From: Candidatus Rokuibacteriota bacterium
Lineage (GTDB): Bacteria; Methylomirabilota; Methylomirabilia; Rokubacteriales; CSP1-6
DNA: 41,427 bases
NCBI GenBank assembly: GCA_003220315.1
Contig: QHSA01000146.1
Location: 1-41,427, forward strand
Direction: 5' to 3'
The position numbers and the translations under genes are program-made. The notes under the pieces were generated by a model, which searched no databases, was not told where the DNA came from, and saw nothing but the letters and a program-made list of their open reading frames with translations. Positions 1-7,558 of the stretch are shown here, piece after piece. Numbering within the stretch: position 1 is the first letter of the stretch; the number at the start of each line of letters is the position of its first letter.

Positions 1-2
1 CG

Positions 3-431
3 CTCGAGGCGTTCGCGTACCCCCTCACCCAGCAGGGCTTCAAGGTCGAGACGCGGGTGGCGCCCGACCTGCCCGAGATTCCGATGGACGCCAACGCCAT
101 CGGCCAGGCGCTGGCCAACCTGGTCGACAACGCGATCAAGTACTCGCGTGACCGCCGCGCGATCACCGTGGACGCGGCGCTCGCCGACGCCGGGCTCGCG
201 ATCTCGGTCGTGGACGAGGGGGTGGGGATCCCCGCCGAGGAGCAGGGGAGGATCTTCGAGAAGTTCTACCGTGTGGGGCGGAGCGAAACTCAGGGGCAGA
301 GGGGCAGTGGCGTGGGCCTGGCGCTCGTCAAGCACGTGGCCGAAGCGCATGGCGGCCGGGTCACGGTCGAGAGCCGGCCGGGGGCGGGGAGCCGTTTCAC
401 CCTGTGGCTCCCCCTGGCGGGCCGTGGCTAG
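3..431 (+). CDS. Sensor histidine kinase, C-terminal fragment
   Basis: Only the last 142 residues are in the window; the frame is open from the left edge. They form the ATP-binding (HATPase_c) domain of a two-component kinase: an N box ([11 protein letters not shown], about residues 38-48), a G1 box (VDEGVGIP) and a G2 box ([11 protein letters not shown]). The residues KFYR between the boxes are typical of this domain. The kinase would phosphorylate the response regulator encoded next. Its stop overlaps that gene's GTG start by 8 nt, so the two are co-transcribed and probably translationally coupled. The sensor region and the phospho-accepting histidine are outside the window, so the stimulus cannot be judged. 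Confidence 0.93.
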   Translation, partial: LEAFAYPLTQQGFKVETRVAPDLPEIPMDANAIGQALANLVDNAIKYSRDRRAITVDAALADAGLAISVVDEGVGIPAEEQGRIFEKFYRVGRSETQGQRGSGVGLALVKHVAEAHGGRVTVESRPGAGSRFTLWLPLAGRG

Positions 432-1104
432 GATCTTGATCGCGGACGACGAGCCGGAGATCGTGCGCGGCCTCGAGGACAACCTGCGCTTCGAGGGGTA
501 CCAGACCGTCGCGGCGACCAACGGCGAGGACGCCCTCGCGCTCGCCCTGAGCGACGCGCCCGACCTGGTGCTACTCGACGTCATGATGCCGCGGATGAGC
601 GGCTGGGACGTCTGCCGGGAGCTCCGCCGCCGCGGTGTCGACGTGCCCGTGATCATGCTGACGGCGCGCGGCGCCGAGGTGGACCGCGTCCTCGGGCTCG
701 AGCTGGGCGCCGACGATTACGTCACAAAGCCCTTCTCGCTGCGCGAGCTGCTCGCCCGCGTGCGGGCGGTGCTGCGCCGTCCGGGACCGCGGCAGAAGTT
801 CGAGGAGTTCGCGTTCGGCGACGCGCGGGTCCACCTCCGCGGCCGGCAAGTGTTCAAGGCGGGGCGTGAGGTCCGGGTGACGCGGAAGGAGTTCGACCTC
901 CTGGTGTTCCTGGTCGAGCACCGGGGTGAAGTCGTCACCCGCGAGCGGCTGCTCGACGAGGTGTGGGGCTACGAGCGGTTTCCCACGACGCGCACGGTGG
1001 ATACCCATATTCTGAAACTCAGACGAAAGCTCGAGGCCGATCCCGACCGACCCCGGTGGATCCTGACCGTCCATGGACAGGGTTACAAGTTCGTCGCCCT
1101 GTGA
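424..1104 (+). CDS. OmpR/PhoB-family response regulator
   Basis: This 226-aa protein has an N-terminal receiver domain with the acidic pair D8-D9, phospho-acceptor D52 in LLDVMMP, and K102 in the TKPF motif. A C-terminal winged-helix DNA-binding domain (about residues 130-225) carries the usual TRKEFDLL and [13 protein letters not shown] segments and ends GQGYKFVAL. The family is a phosphorylation-controlled transcription factor. The GTG at 424 is chosen because it places the ILIADDE strand at the N-terminus and overlaps the kinase stop. An open frame continues upstream to 148 but encodes no domain. The partner is almost certainly the kinase just before it; target genes are unknown. Confidence 0.95.
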   Translation: MARILIADDEPEIVRGLEDNLRFEGYQTVAATNGEDALALALSDAPDLVLLDVMMPRMSGWDVCRELRRRGVDVPVIMLTARGAEVDRVLGLELGADDYVTKPFSLRELLARVRAVLRRPGPRQKFEEFAFGDARVHLRGRQVFKAGREVRVTRKEFDLLVFLVEHRGEVVTRERLLDEVWGYERFPTTRTVDTHILKLRRKLEADPDRPRWILTVHGQGYKFVAL

Positions 1105-1136
1105 CCTATTATGGTGAGCGAGGAGGCGGTTCCCGC

Positions 1137-2084
1137 ATGCTGATCAGGCGCGCTCGACGGTTCACATCCAACGAGATCACCGACGCGAAGCTCTATCTCT
1201 CCCGCCGTGAATGGATGATCGGCGCGGCCTTGCTGACCCTCCTGCCCGGCGAGAGCGGGGCGGCGACTCCGCAGGGCCAGCCGCTCGGGGCGACCCGCAA
1301 CGAGGCGCTGAGCCTGAGGGAACCGGCCACGAAGTTCGAGGCGGCGACCACGTACAACAACTTCTACGAGTTCGGCGTGAACAAGGATGACCCCGCGCGG
1401 CTCGCGCACACGCTCACGCCGCGGCCGTGGACGGTCCAGGTGGACGGGCTCGTCCACAAGCCGAAGACCTACGACATCGACGAACTGCTCCGGCTCTCCC
1501 CGCTCGAAGAGCGTGTCTACGCGCTCCGCTGCGTCGAGGGGTGGTCGATGGTCGTTCCGTGGATCGGCGTGCCACTCGCCTCGCTGCTCAGGCGGGTCGA
1601 GCCGACCGGGCAGGCGAAGTACGTCGAATTCACGACGCTGCTCGACCCGAGACAGTTCCCCGGCCAGCGGGCGGGCTTTTTCGGATCGACGCTCGACTGG
1701 CCGTACACGGAGGGGCTGCGCCTCGACGAGGCGCTCCACCCGCTGACGCTCCTGACCGTCGGCATGTACGGCCAGGTGCTGCCGAACCAGAACGGCGCCC
1801 CGATCCGCGTGGTCGTGCCGTGGAAGTACGGATTCAAGAGCGCGAAATCGATCGTGCGGATCCGGCTCACGCGTGAGCAGCCGCCAACCGCGTGGAACAA
1901 GGCCGCGCCGCAGGAGTACGGTTTCTACTCGAACGTCAACCCCGCGGTCGACCACCCGCGCTGGAGCCAGGCCACCGAGCGGCGGATCGGCGAGTTCCGG
2001 CGCCGTCCCACGCTCCCCTTCAACGGCTACGCCGACCAGGTCGCGCACCTCTACGCCGGCATGGATCTCAGGAAGCTCTACTAG
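1137..2084 (+). CDS. msrP: Protein-methionine-sulfoxide reductase catalytic subunit MsrP (YedY)
   Basis: This 315-aa molybdopterin enzyme of the sulfite-oxidase fold reduces methionine sulfoxide in periplasmic proteins. The N-terminus carries a twin-arginine motif (SRREWMIG, R23-R24) followed by a hydrophobic stretch, consistent with Tat export of a folded cofactor enzyme. The molybdenum-ligand cysteine is C132 in [10 protein letters not shown], and the family's [15 protein letters not shown] and YGFYSNVNP segments are present. The ATG at 1137 has an AGGAGG at 1121-1126. The next gene is the expected membrane partner msrQ, but that gene is truncated, so electron supply to this enzyme is in doubt. 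Confidence 0.95.
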   Translation: MLIRRARRFTSNEITDAKLYLSRREWMIGAALLTLLPGESGAATPQGQPLGATRNEALSLREPATKFEAATTYNNFYEFGVNKDDPARLAHTLTPRPWTVQVDGLVHKPKTYDIDELLRLSPLEERVYALRCVEGWSMVVPWIGVPLASLLRRVEPTGQAKYVEFTTLLDPRQFPGQRAGFFGSTLDWPYTEGLRLDEALHPLTLLTVGMYGQVLPNQNGAPIRVVVPWKYGFKSAKSIVRIRLTREQPPTAWNKAAPQEYGFYSNVNPAVDHPRWSQATERRIGEFRRRPTLPFNGYADQVAHLYAGMDLRKLY

Positions 2085-2091
2085 AGCGTCT

Positions 2092-2490
2092 GTGTCGCGC
2101 CGCGCCCGCATCGCGCTCAAGGCGGCGATCTGGGGGGTGTGTCTCGCTCCTCTCGCGACGCTCCTCACCTGGTTCGCACGGGACGACCTGACGGCGAACC
2201 CGATCAGCTTCGTCACGACGACGCTCGGCGACTGGACGCTCCGGATCCTCGTGGCCTCGCTCGCGATGACGCCCCTCCGGCTCGTCCTCGGCGCGGCGTG
2301 GCCCATCACGCTGCGACGGCTCCTGGGGCTCTTCGCCTTCTTCTACGTGTGCCTCCACGCGAGCGTGTGGATCGTGCTCGATTTCTTCTTCGACTGGCCC
2401 CGGATGTGGGAGGACATCGTGAAGCGGCCCTACATCACGATGGGCATGCTGCGACGGCGGGGATCCGGGTGCCTTGACGGGTCCGTGTGA
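2092..2490 (+). CDS. msrQ: Truncated MsrQ (YedZ) haem-binding membrane subunit
   Basis: MsrQ is the inner-membrane b-type cytochrome that passes quinol electrons to MsrP; family members are about 200 aa with six membrane helices. This frame starts with a GTG 8 nt after msrP and matches the family for about 118 residues. It includes three hydrophobic helices, a histidine in CLHASVW and the conserved KRPYITMGM. It then runs into an unrelated tail (LRRRGSGCLDGSV) and stops at 132 aa. The second half, which should carry the remaining haem-ligand histidines, is absent in all three frames, and the next gene begins 30 bp later. This therefore looks like a deletion or a misassembly, not a simple frameshift. 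Function is probably lost. Confidence 0.8.
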   Translation: MSRRARIALKAAIWGVCLAPLATLLTWFARDDLTANPISFVTTTLGDWTLRILVASLAMTPLRLVLGAAWPITLRRLLGLFAFFYVCLHASVWIVLDFFFDWPRMWEDIVKRPYITMGMLRRRGSGCLDGSV

Positions 2491-2520
2491 ACCGGAGAAA
2501 CTCGGGCGCATGGTCACGGT

Positions 2521-3867
2521 ATGAATACGGTCCACGGCAGTCGCGCGGCCCTCGTCGGCGCGGTCCTGCTCCTGGCGTCGGGATGCGCGGCGGCGGGCGG
2601 CTACTCGGTGACGTCCGTCGGACCCCCGAGGCCCCTCCGTGAGGTCCTCCCGAACGGGGTCGTGCTGATCGCGCAGGAGCACCGGGCGAGCGACGTCGTG
2701 GCCGTGCAGCTCTGGATGCGGATGGGCGGCCGCGACGAGGCCTCCGACGAGCTCGGGCTTGCACACTACATCGAGCACATGATCTTCAAGGGCACGCCGA
2801 CGCATCCGCCCGGGTCCGTCGACCGCCTGATCGAGGGGTTCGGCGGGACGAGCAACGCCTTCACCTCGTACGACGCGACCCACTACGATTTCGTGGTCCC
2901 GGCCGAGCACCTGCGCGCGACGATCGAGCTGCTCGGAGACCTCGCGACGAACGCCAGCTTCCCGCCCGACGAGATCGAGAGTGAGAAGAAGGTGGTGTTC
3001 GAGGAGATGAACCTCGTCGAGGACGACCCGGACAGGTTCCTCGTGCGTCGCCTCTACGAGGTGGCATACTCGCCGCACCCGTACGGCCGGCCGATCCTTG
3101 GCACGCACGAGTTCATCGAGCGCCTGCGGCGCGACCAACTGCTCGCGTTCTACGGGAAGCACTTCGTGTCGAGGAGCATGGTGGTGGTCGTCGTCGGCGC
3201 CGTGACGCCCGCGGAGGCTCGGGCCGCCGTGACCCCCGTCTTCGGCCGGATTCCGCCGCGGGCGGCCGGCCGGTCCGAGCTGTCGCCGCCGCCGACGCTC
3301 GACCGGAACCGCCGCGTGGACGTCCCGCGCCCGGAGAAGCAGGCGTACCTCGGCCTCGCGTGGAAGACGGCGCCGACCGGCGACGAGGACATCTACCCGG
3401 TGGACCTGCTCACCTACATCCTGGGCGACTCGCCGAGCTCCCGCCTGAACCAGGAGGTCCGCGAGCAGCAGCGCCTGGTGTCTTCGATCGAAGCTGGCTA
3501 CGGCGCCTGGCAGAAGGCGGGCCTCGTCACGGTCAATGCGCGGCTCGACGCGGAGAACTCGGAGAAGGCGGAGGCCGCGATCCTCGACGTGATCCGGAAG
3601 GTGCGTGAGACGGGAGTGACGGAGGCAGAGCGGCAGCGGGCGATCATCACCGCGGAGTCCTCGTACGCGTTCGACATCGAGACGGCCGAGGGGCTCGCGA
3701 AGGCCTACGGCCAGGCCGAAACCACCTGGACGCTCGCGGACGAGATCGCCTACCTCGGGCGGCTCCGCCAGATCAGCGCCGCGCAGATCCAGGCCGTCGC
3801 GCGCAAGTACCTCGGGGACGACAACTACGCGCGCGTGCGGTTCGTTCCGGCGGGAGCTCCGAGGTGA
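2521..3867 (+). CDS. M16-family zinc metallopeptidase, catalytic subunit (lipoprotein)
   Basis: This 448-aa protein belongs to the insulinase/processing-peptidase-like M16 family. The inverted zinc motif HxxEH is HYIEH (H82, E85, H86), and the third zinc ligand is expected at about E161-E162 in VVFEEMNLVE. A signal peptide ends in the lipobox LASGC, so the enzyme is probably a lipid-anchored envelope protease. Two M16 halves are visible, with the C-terminal half starting near residue 265. It overlaps the next gene by 4 nt (GTGA). That gene encodes an inactive M16 partner, and such pairs commonly work as heterodimers. The ATG at 2521 is favoured by the lipoprotein signal that follows it. Confidence 0.93.
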   Translation: MNTVHGSRAALVGAVLLLASGCAAAGGYSVTSVGPPRPLREVLPNGVVLIAQEHRASDVVAVQLWMRMGGRDEASDELGLAHYIEHMIFKGTPTHPPGSVDRLIEGFGGTSNAFTSYDATHYDFVVPAEHLRATIELLGDLATNASFPPDEIESEKKVVFEEMNLVEDDPDRFLVRRLYEVAYSPHPYGRPILGTHEFIERLRRDQLLAFYGKHFVSRSMVVVVVGAVTPAEARAAVTPVFGRIPPRAAGRSELSPPPTLDRNRRVDVPRPEKQAYLGLAWKTAPTGDEDIYPVDLLTYILGDSPSSRLNQEVREQQRLVSSIEAGYGAWQKAGLVTVNARLDAENSEKAEAAILDVIRKVRETGVTEAERQRAIITAESSYAFDIETAEGLAKAYGQAETTWTLADEIAYLGRLRQISAAQIQAVARKYLGDDNYARVRFVPAGAPR

Positions 3868-5174
3868 CGCCCGGCGTGCGCCGCCCGGCGGTCCTCGGCC
3901 TCGGTGGTCTGCTCGCCGCCGGGGTCCTCACCGCGCCCTCCGCGGCCGTCGCCCAGCTCCGCCACGAGCAGCTCGACAACGGCCTGACGGTCATCGTCCG
4001 CGAGAATCCGGTGGCGCCGGTGGTCGCCGTTTCGCTGCTCGTGAAGATGGGGACGCGCTGGGAGCAGCCGGCGACGGCCGGCATCGCGAACTTCGTCCAC
4101 GCGGTGATGGTGAAGGGGACCGCGAAGCGGAGCGGTGCCGAGCTCGCCGAGGCCGTCGCGGCGCTCGGCGGCAAGATCAGCGCGACGGGCGAGGTCGACT
4201 ACTCGGAGATCCGCGCGTCGTCGCTCGCACGCTTTTGGCGCGACCTGCTCGGCCTCGTGGCGGAGCTCGCCTTCGAGCCGACGCTCCGGACGGACGATGT
4301 GGATCGGGAGCGGGACTGGCTGCTGAGCCGGATCCAGAAGCGACGCGACAATGCGCCGTCACGCGCCTTCGACGCCTTCTACGCCGCCCTCTACGGCTCG
4401 CACCCGTACGCGCTGCCCGCTCTGGGAACGCCAGAGTCGCTCGCGCGCATCGATCACGCCGCGATCGTCGCCGCCTACCGGGCGGGCTACCGGCCCGAAC
4501 GGATGGTGCTGGCGGTCAGCGGCCAGGTCGCGGCGTCCGAGGTGCTCGCCGAGGCCCGGCGACGCTTCGGCGGGATGGCGCGAGCCGGGGCTGGCGTCGA
4601 CCCGCCGGTCCCCGCGCCGATCGCGTCGGCCGGGCGGATCGAGCTCGAGATGCCGGCTCAGCAATCCCAAATCCTGACAGGCTCCCTCGCGCCCGGCCTC
4701 GACCATCCCGACCACGCTGCCGTGAAGGTGCTCTCCACGATCCTCGGCGGTGGCATGGCTGGCCGGCTGTTCGCCGAGCTGCGCGACAAGCAGGGCCTCG
4801 CCTATACCGCGACCTCCTACTACGACCCGGTGCGGGAGCCCGGAGCGCTCGTGCTCTATCTCGGCACGGCGCCGGAGAACGCCCAGCAGGCCGAGGCAGC
4901 GCTCCTCGCCGAGGTCGATCGGGTTCGCCGCGACCCCGTCTCGGCCGAGGAGCTCACACGGGCGAAGGGCTACCTTCTCGGCCGCTACGCCATGGACCGA
5001 CGCACGAACGAGCGCCTTGCGTGGTATCTCGCGTTCTACGAAATCGAGGGGCAGCCGCGCGATTTCCCGGAGCGTTACAGGCGGGCCGTGGAGACGGTGT
5101 CGACGGCGGACATCCTGCGCGTGGCCCAGCGCTATCTCGGCGCGCTCACGACCGTCGTCGTTCGCGCGCGCTGA
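3864..5174 (+). CDS. M16-family peptidase, non-catalytic subunit
   Basis: This 436-aa M16 homologue is the partner of the preceding peptidase. The position of the zinc motif reads NFVHAVMVKGT instead of HxxEH, so zinc cannot be bound in the usual way. The substrate-binding C-terminal features are kept: a glycine-rich loop (LGGGMAGRLF) and the DKQGLAYTATSYY segment. An N-terminal hydrophobic stretch ending in an Ala-rich region (about residues 8-29) looks like a Sec signal peptide, without a lipobox cysteine. The GTG start overlaps the upstream stop as GTGA, implying coupled translation. In known pairs this subunit contributes substrate binding while the other cleaves. The substrate is unknown. 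Confidence 0.9.
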   Translation: MTPGVRRPAVLGLGGLLAAGVLTAPSAAVAQLRHEQLDNGLTVIVRENPVAPVVAVSLLVKMGTRWEQPATAGIANFVHAVMVKGTAKRSGAELAEAVAALGGKISATGEVDYSEIRASSLARFWRDLLGLVAELAFEPTLRTDDVDRERDWLLSRIQKRRDNAPSRAFDAFYAALYGSHPYALPALGTPESLARIDHAAIVAAYRAGYRPERMVLAVSGQVAASEVLAEARRRFGGMARAGAGVDPPVPAPIASAGRIELEMPAQQSQILTGSLAPGLDHPDHAAVKVLSTILGGGMAGRLFAELRDKQGLAYTATSYYDPVREPGALVLYLGTAPENAQQAEAALLAEVDRVRRDPVSAEELTRAKGYLLGRYAMDRRTNERLAWYLAFYEIEGQPRDFPERYRRAVETVSTADILRVAQRYLGALTTVVVRAR

Positions 5175-5193
5175 GCGTCTTCAACGTCAGGGG

Positions 5194-5424
5194 CTAGGAG
5201 TTGCGCTCCCGACGCGCCTCCTCGGCGGCTTTGATCTCGTCGGCGAACATCTCGACGTGGAGCGGGCAGGGCGGTTTGTTCTCCTCGACGTACTGACAAT
5301 CGAGCTGATTGCACTGCACGAAGTATCCGTTGGGTCGGCCGAATCCGCCCGACCGGCGTAGCCTGATCTCGACCGTTTCCTGGACCACAGGGCACCGGAA
5401 CTCTCGCGCTCGACTTCGACTCAC
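5194..5424 (-). CDS. Small Cys-rich protein, probable metal binding
   Basis: This 76-aa minus-strand protein converges on the M16 pair. Four cysteines (EFRCP, VQCNQLDCQ, PPCPLH) are spaced like a zinc ribbon or iron-sulfur site, and the segment NGYFVQCNQLDC followed by NKPPCPLH looks conserved rather than random. I do not recognise a named family. The GTG at 5424 is preferred because a GAGAGG lies 7 nt upstream; an in-frame ATG at 5472 would add 16 residues but has no ribosome-binding site. The tail is charged (EIKAAEEARRERNS). Its composition differs from the low-complexity antisense shadows common in this GC-rich DNA, which is why I accept it as a gene. Confidence 0.72.
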   Translation of the reverse strand: MSRSRAREFRCPVVQETVEIRLRRSGGFGRPNGYFVQCNQLDCQYVEENKPPCPLHVEMFADEIKAAEEARRERNS

Positions 5425-5613
5425 GCTGTCGCCTCTCGATATCTTCAGAGCTCGAACGGTTCCCCTCACCATACGCTACTCGGCGTGGCCACACAAGAAG
5501 CGAGAGTCCGGCGCCGCCACGCGCGTCCAAATTCGAAGAACGACGCCCGGCATTCCGGGATATAGTGTGGCGGGTTTTTCGAACTCCATTCGCGGTGCCA
5601 CGGGAGGGTTCGT
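5425..5613. promoter_or_regulatory. Divergent intergenic region before mlaA
   Basis: This 189-bp stretch separates two divergent genes and is less GC-rich than its surroundings. It contains a TATAGT hexamer at 5561-5566 that could serve as a -10 box for the mlaA side, although no good -35 lies at the usual distance. A CCCGG-CATT-CCGGG inverted repeat at 5546-5559 sits directly before it and could be a small operator. Function is inferred only. Confidence 0.35.
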
Positions 5614-6480
5614 TTGCCTCGGGTCGCGGTCGTCAACTCTCGCGGCAGGACAACCCTCCTGACGCTCGCCATTCTCGTGTTGCTCCTCGGAGGGTGCGGG
5701 ACCCTCGCCCGCGCCACTCGCATCATCGATGAGCCCGCGATCCCCGCCGACGGGAGCCGGCTCCCACCGGATGGGCAGGAGAGCGTCGGCGCCGACGGCG
5801 CCGAGCGGACGACGCCGGTCGTGGCGCAAGCGCAGCGGCCCTCCCGGGAGACGCCCCCGAACAGCGAGGAGCTCGATGAGGAGTACGATCCCTGGGAGCC
5901 GTTCAACGAGCGGATGTTCGAGCTCAACCGGCGACTCGACCGCTACTTCCTGAAGCCGGCCGCGAAGGTCTATAACAAGATCATGCCGGAGCCCTTTCAG
6001 GTGTTGATCTCGAACGGCTTCGACAACATCCGGTTCGTCAAGCGTGCGGCCAACAGCCTGCTCCAGGGCAAGTGGAGTGGCGCCGGGCGCGAAGTCGCGC
6101 GGTTCCTCATCAACAGCACCCTCGGCATCGGCGGGCTGTTCGACGCCGCGAAGTACTGGGAGATCGAGAAGAGCCGCGAGGACTTCGGGCAGACGCTGGC
6201 CGTCTGGGGCTCGGGGCCGGGCCCGTACCTGGTCTTGCCGTTTCTTGAGCCCCTGACGGTGCGCGATGGAATCGGCAAAGCCGTCGACGGGGCCATGGAT
6301 CCGCTGTCGTACGTTCTGCCGTTCCTCTGGGCGGGGGTCGGCATGTCGGCCGGGGATACGCTGAACGACCGCTCGCTGAACCTCGACCTGTTCCAGGGGT
6401 TCGAGGAGAGCGTGATCGACCTGTACAGCGCCGTGCGAAACGGCTACCTCCGACGTCGGGAGCAGGTGATCAAGGAGTAG
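5614..6480 (+). CDS. mlaA: MlaA/VacJ-family outer-membrane lipoprotein
   Basis: This 288-aa protein belongs to the MlaA family, the outer-membrane component that removes misplaced phospholipids from the outer leaflet and passes them to the Mla transport system. A signal peptide ends in the lipobox LLGGC (C28). After a variable Pro/Glu-rich linker, the MlaA core runs from about residue 92: YDPWEPFNERMFELNR, then NSTLGIGGLFD, EDFGQTLAVWG and GPYLVLPFL. The start is TTG at 5614 with GGGAGG at 5602-5607. No other mla genes are nearby, so the rest of the system would lie elsewhere. It marks the host as a diderm. The cytochrome gene follows after 1 nt. Confidence 0.95.
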   Translation: MPRVAVVNSRGRTTLLTLAILVLLLGGCGTLARATRIIDEPAIPADGSRLPPDGQESVGADGAERTTPVVAQAQRPSRETPPNSEELDEEYDPWEPFNERMFELNRRLDRYFLKPAAKVYNKIMPEPFQVLISNGFDNIRFVKRAANSLLQGKWSGAGREVARFLINSTLGIGGLFDAAKYWEIEKSREDFGQTLAVWGSGPGPYLVLPFLEPLTVRDGIGKAVDGAMDPLSYVLPFLWAGVGMSAGDTLNDRSLNLDLFQGFEESVIDLYSAVRNGYLRRREQVIKE

Positions 6481-6481
6481 C

Positions 6482-7420
6482 GTGAACACCGGTTCGACCT
6501 GGGGAGCGCGCCGGCGTCTCCTCGGTTTCGGCGTCATTCTCCTCAGCGCCACCCTCGGCCGGCTGGTGTCGCCCTCCGGGGCCGTGGCGCCTGCAGCCGT
6601 TGACGTCGAGGCGGGCCGCGCCCTCTACGCCACGCACTGCGCGCTCTGTCACGGCCCGTCGGGGCGTGGCGACGGCCCCTCGGCTGTCGGCTTCGCCACC
6701 AAGCCCTCGGACCTCGCCGACGGCCGCTTGATCAACCAGATGCCGGACGGCTTCCTCGTCAACGTCATCACCCACGGCGGATCGGTCGAGGGGCTCTCGC
6801 CGGGCATGCCTGCCTTGGGTGGCTACCTGAGCGACGCGCAGGTCCGCCAGGTGATCCTCTACGTGCGCTCACTCGCCTCGCCGCCGTTCCAGGCCGCCGC
6901 GGAACTCCGGATCGTGGCCGTGCCCGGGGCGCCGAAACAGCCGATCTTCTTCAGCCACCTCATCCACGCCGGCAAGTACCGGCTCGACTGCCAGTTCTGT
7001 CACGCCGACGCGCGGCGCTCCGAGTATGCAGGTATCCCGTCGGTCGAGCGCTGCCTGGGCTGCCACAAGATCATCGGCGCGCAGGACAACCCCGAGATCG
7101 GCAAGATCCAAGAGTACGGGCGTCGCGGGCAGCCGATCCCGTGGGTCCGGGTCTTCAAACTCCCCGAGTTCGCTTACTTCACACACAAGGCCCACGTGCG
7201 GTTCGGACTCGCGTGTCAGACCTGCCACGGTCCGGTCGAGCGTATGCGGGTGATCGGCGCCGAAACCGGGCCGTCGCTCGTCAACGACCTCATGAACCTC
7301 ATCGGCCTCAAGCCGGCGCCGCGGCCCCTGACGATGGGCTGGTGCGTGGACTGCCACCGCCGGGAGAACGCCGTGCGCGGGGCGCGCGCGCCGCTCGACT
7401 GCGTCACCTGCCACCACTGA
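6482..7420 (+). CDS. Six-haem cytochrome c (mono-haem domain fused to a penta-haem domain)
   Basis: This 312-aa exported cytochrome has six CxxCH haem sites: CALCH (53), CQFCH (170), CLGCH (191), CQTCH (245), CVDCH (288) and CVTCH (307). The first lies in an ordinary class I cytochrome c domain (residues about 40-130, with the VxxVxxxVRSL-like C-terminal helix). The other five form a cytochrome c7/ActA-like unit with distal histidines such as FFSHLIHAGKY and YFTHKAHVRFG. An N-terminal hydrophobic segment would direct it to the periplasm. The role is electron transfer, probably in a respiratory chain. It starts with GTG immediately after mlaA and no other redox gene adjoins it, so its partner is unknown. 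Confidence 0.9.
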   Translation: MNTGSTWGARRRLLGFGVILLSATLGRLVSPSGAVAPAAVDVEAGRALYATHCALCHGPSGRGDGPSAVGFATKPSDLADGRLINQMPDGFLVNVITHGGSVEGLSPGMPALGGYLSDAQVRQVILYVRSLASPPFQAAAELRIVAVPGAPKQPIFFSHLIHAGKYRLDCQFCHADARRSEYAGIPSVERCLGCHKIIGAQDNPEIGKIQEYGRRGQPIPWVRVFKLPEFAYFTHKAHVRFGLACQTCHGPVERMRVIGAETGPSLVNDLMNLIGLKPAPRPLTMGWCVDCHRRENAVRGARAPLDCVTCHH

Positions 7421-7558
7421 GACAGCGCGGCGACGCCGCGCGTCCGGGACCGGTCCGCGGGTGGGGTCGCTGCGCTCCTGACGCACGACCCGTTGGGCCC
7501 GTTCTGGTGGTAAGAAAGTGGGCGAATCGCCCTTCCAGATCAGCTATTTTAGGTCCTA
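7421..7558 (+). promoter_or_regulatory. Intergenic region upstream of the NtrC-type regulator
   Basis: This 138-bp gap holds three things. A perfect 7-bp hairpin (GCGCGGC/GCCGCGC, 7425-7441) follows the cytochrome but has no T-run, so it is a weak terminator candidate. A CCCGTTGGG box (7489-7497) is followed 11 nt later by GGTAAGAAA (7509-7517), and the same pair of boxes recurs at 20040-20066. A perfect 6-bp inverted repeat (GGGCGA/TCGCCC, 7520-7532) lies inside a wider TCTGG/CCAGA pair. The region could be an operator or an RNA leader; this is inference. Confidence 0.45.

Noticed and set aside
2450-2520. Simple frameshift in msrQ
   Set aside because: The missing C-terminal half is not present in either of the other frames, so a one-base error cannot explain the truncation.
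7425-7441. Hairpin after the cytochrome gene as an intrinsic terminator
   Set aside because: The 7-bp stem is perfect but followed by GTCCGGG, with no T-run.
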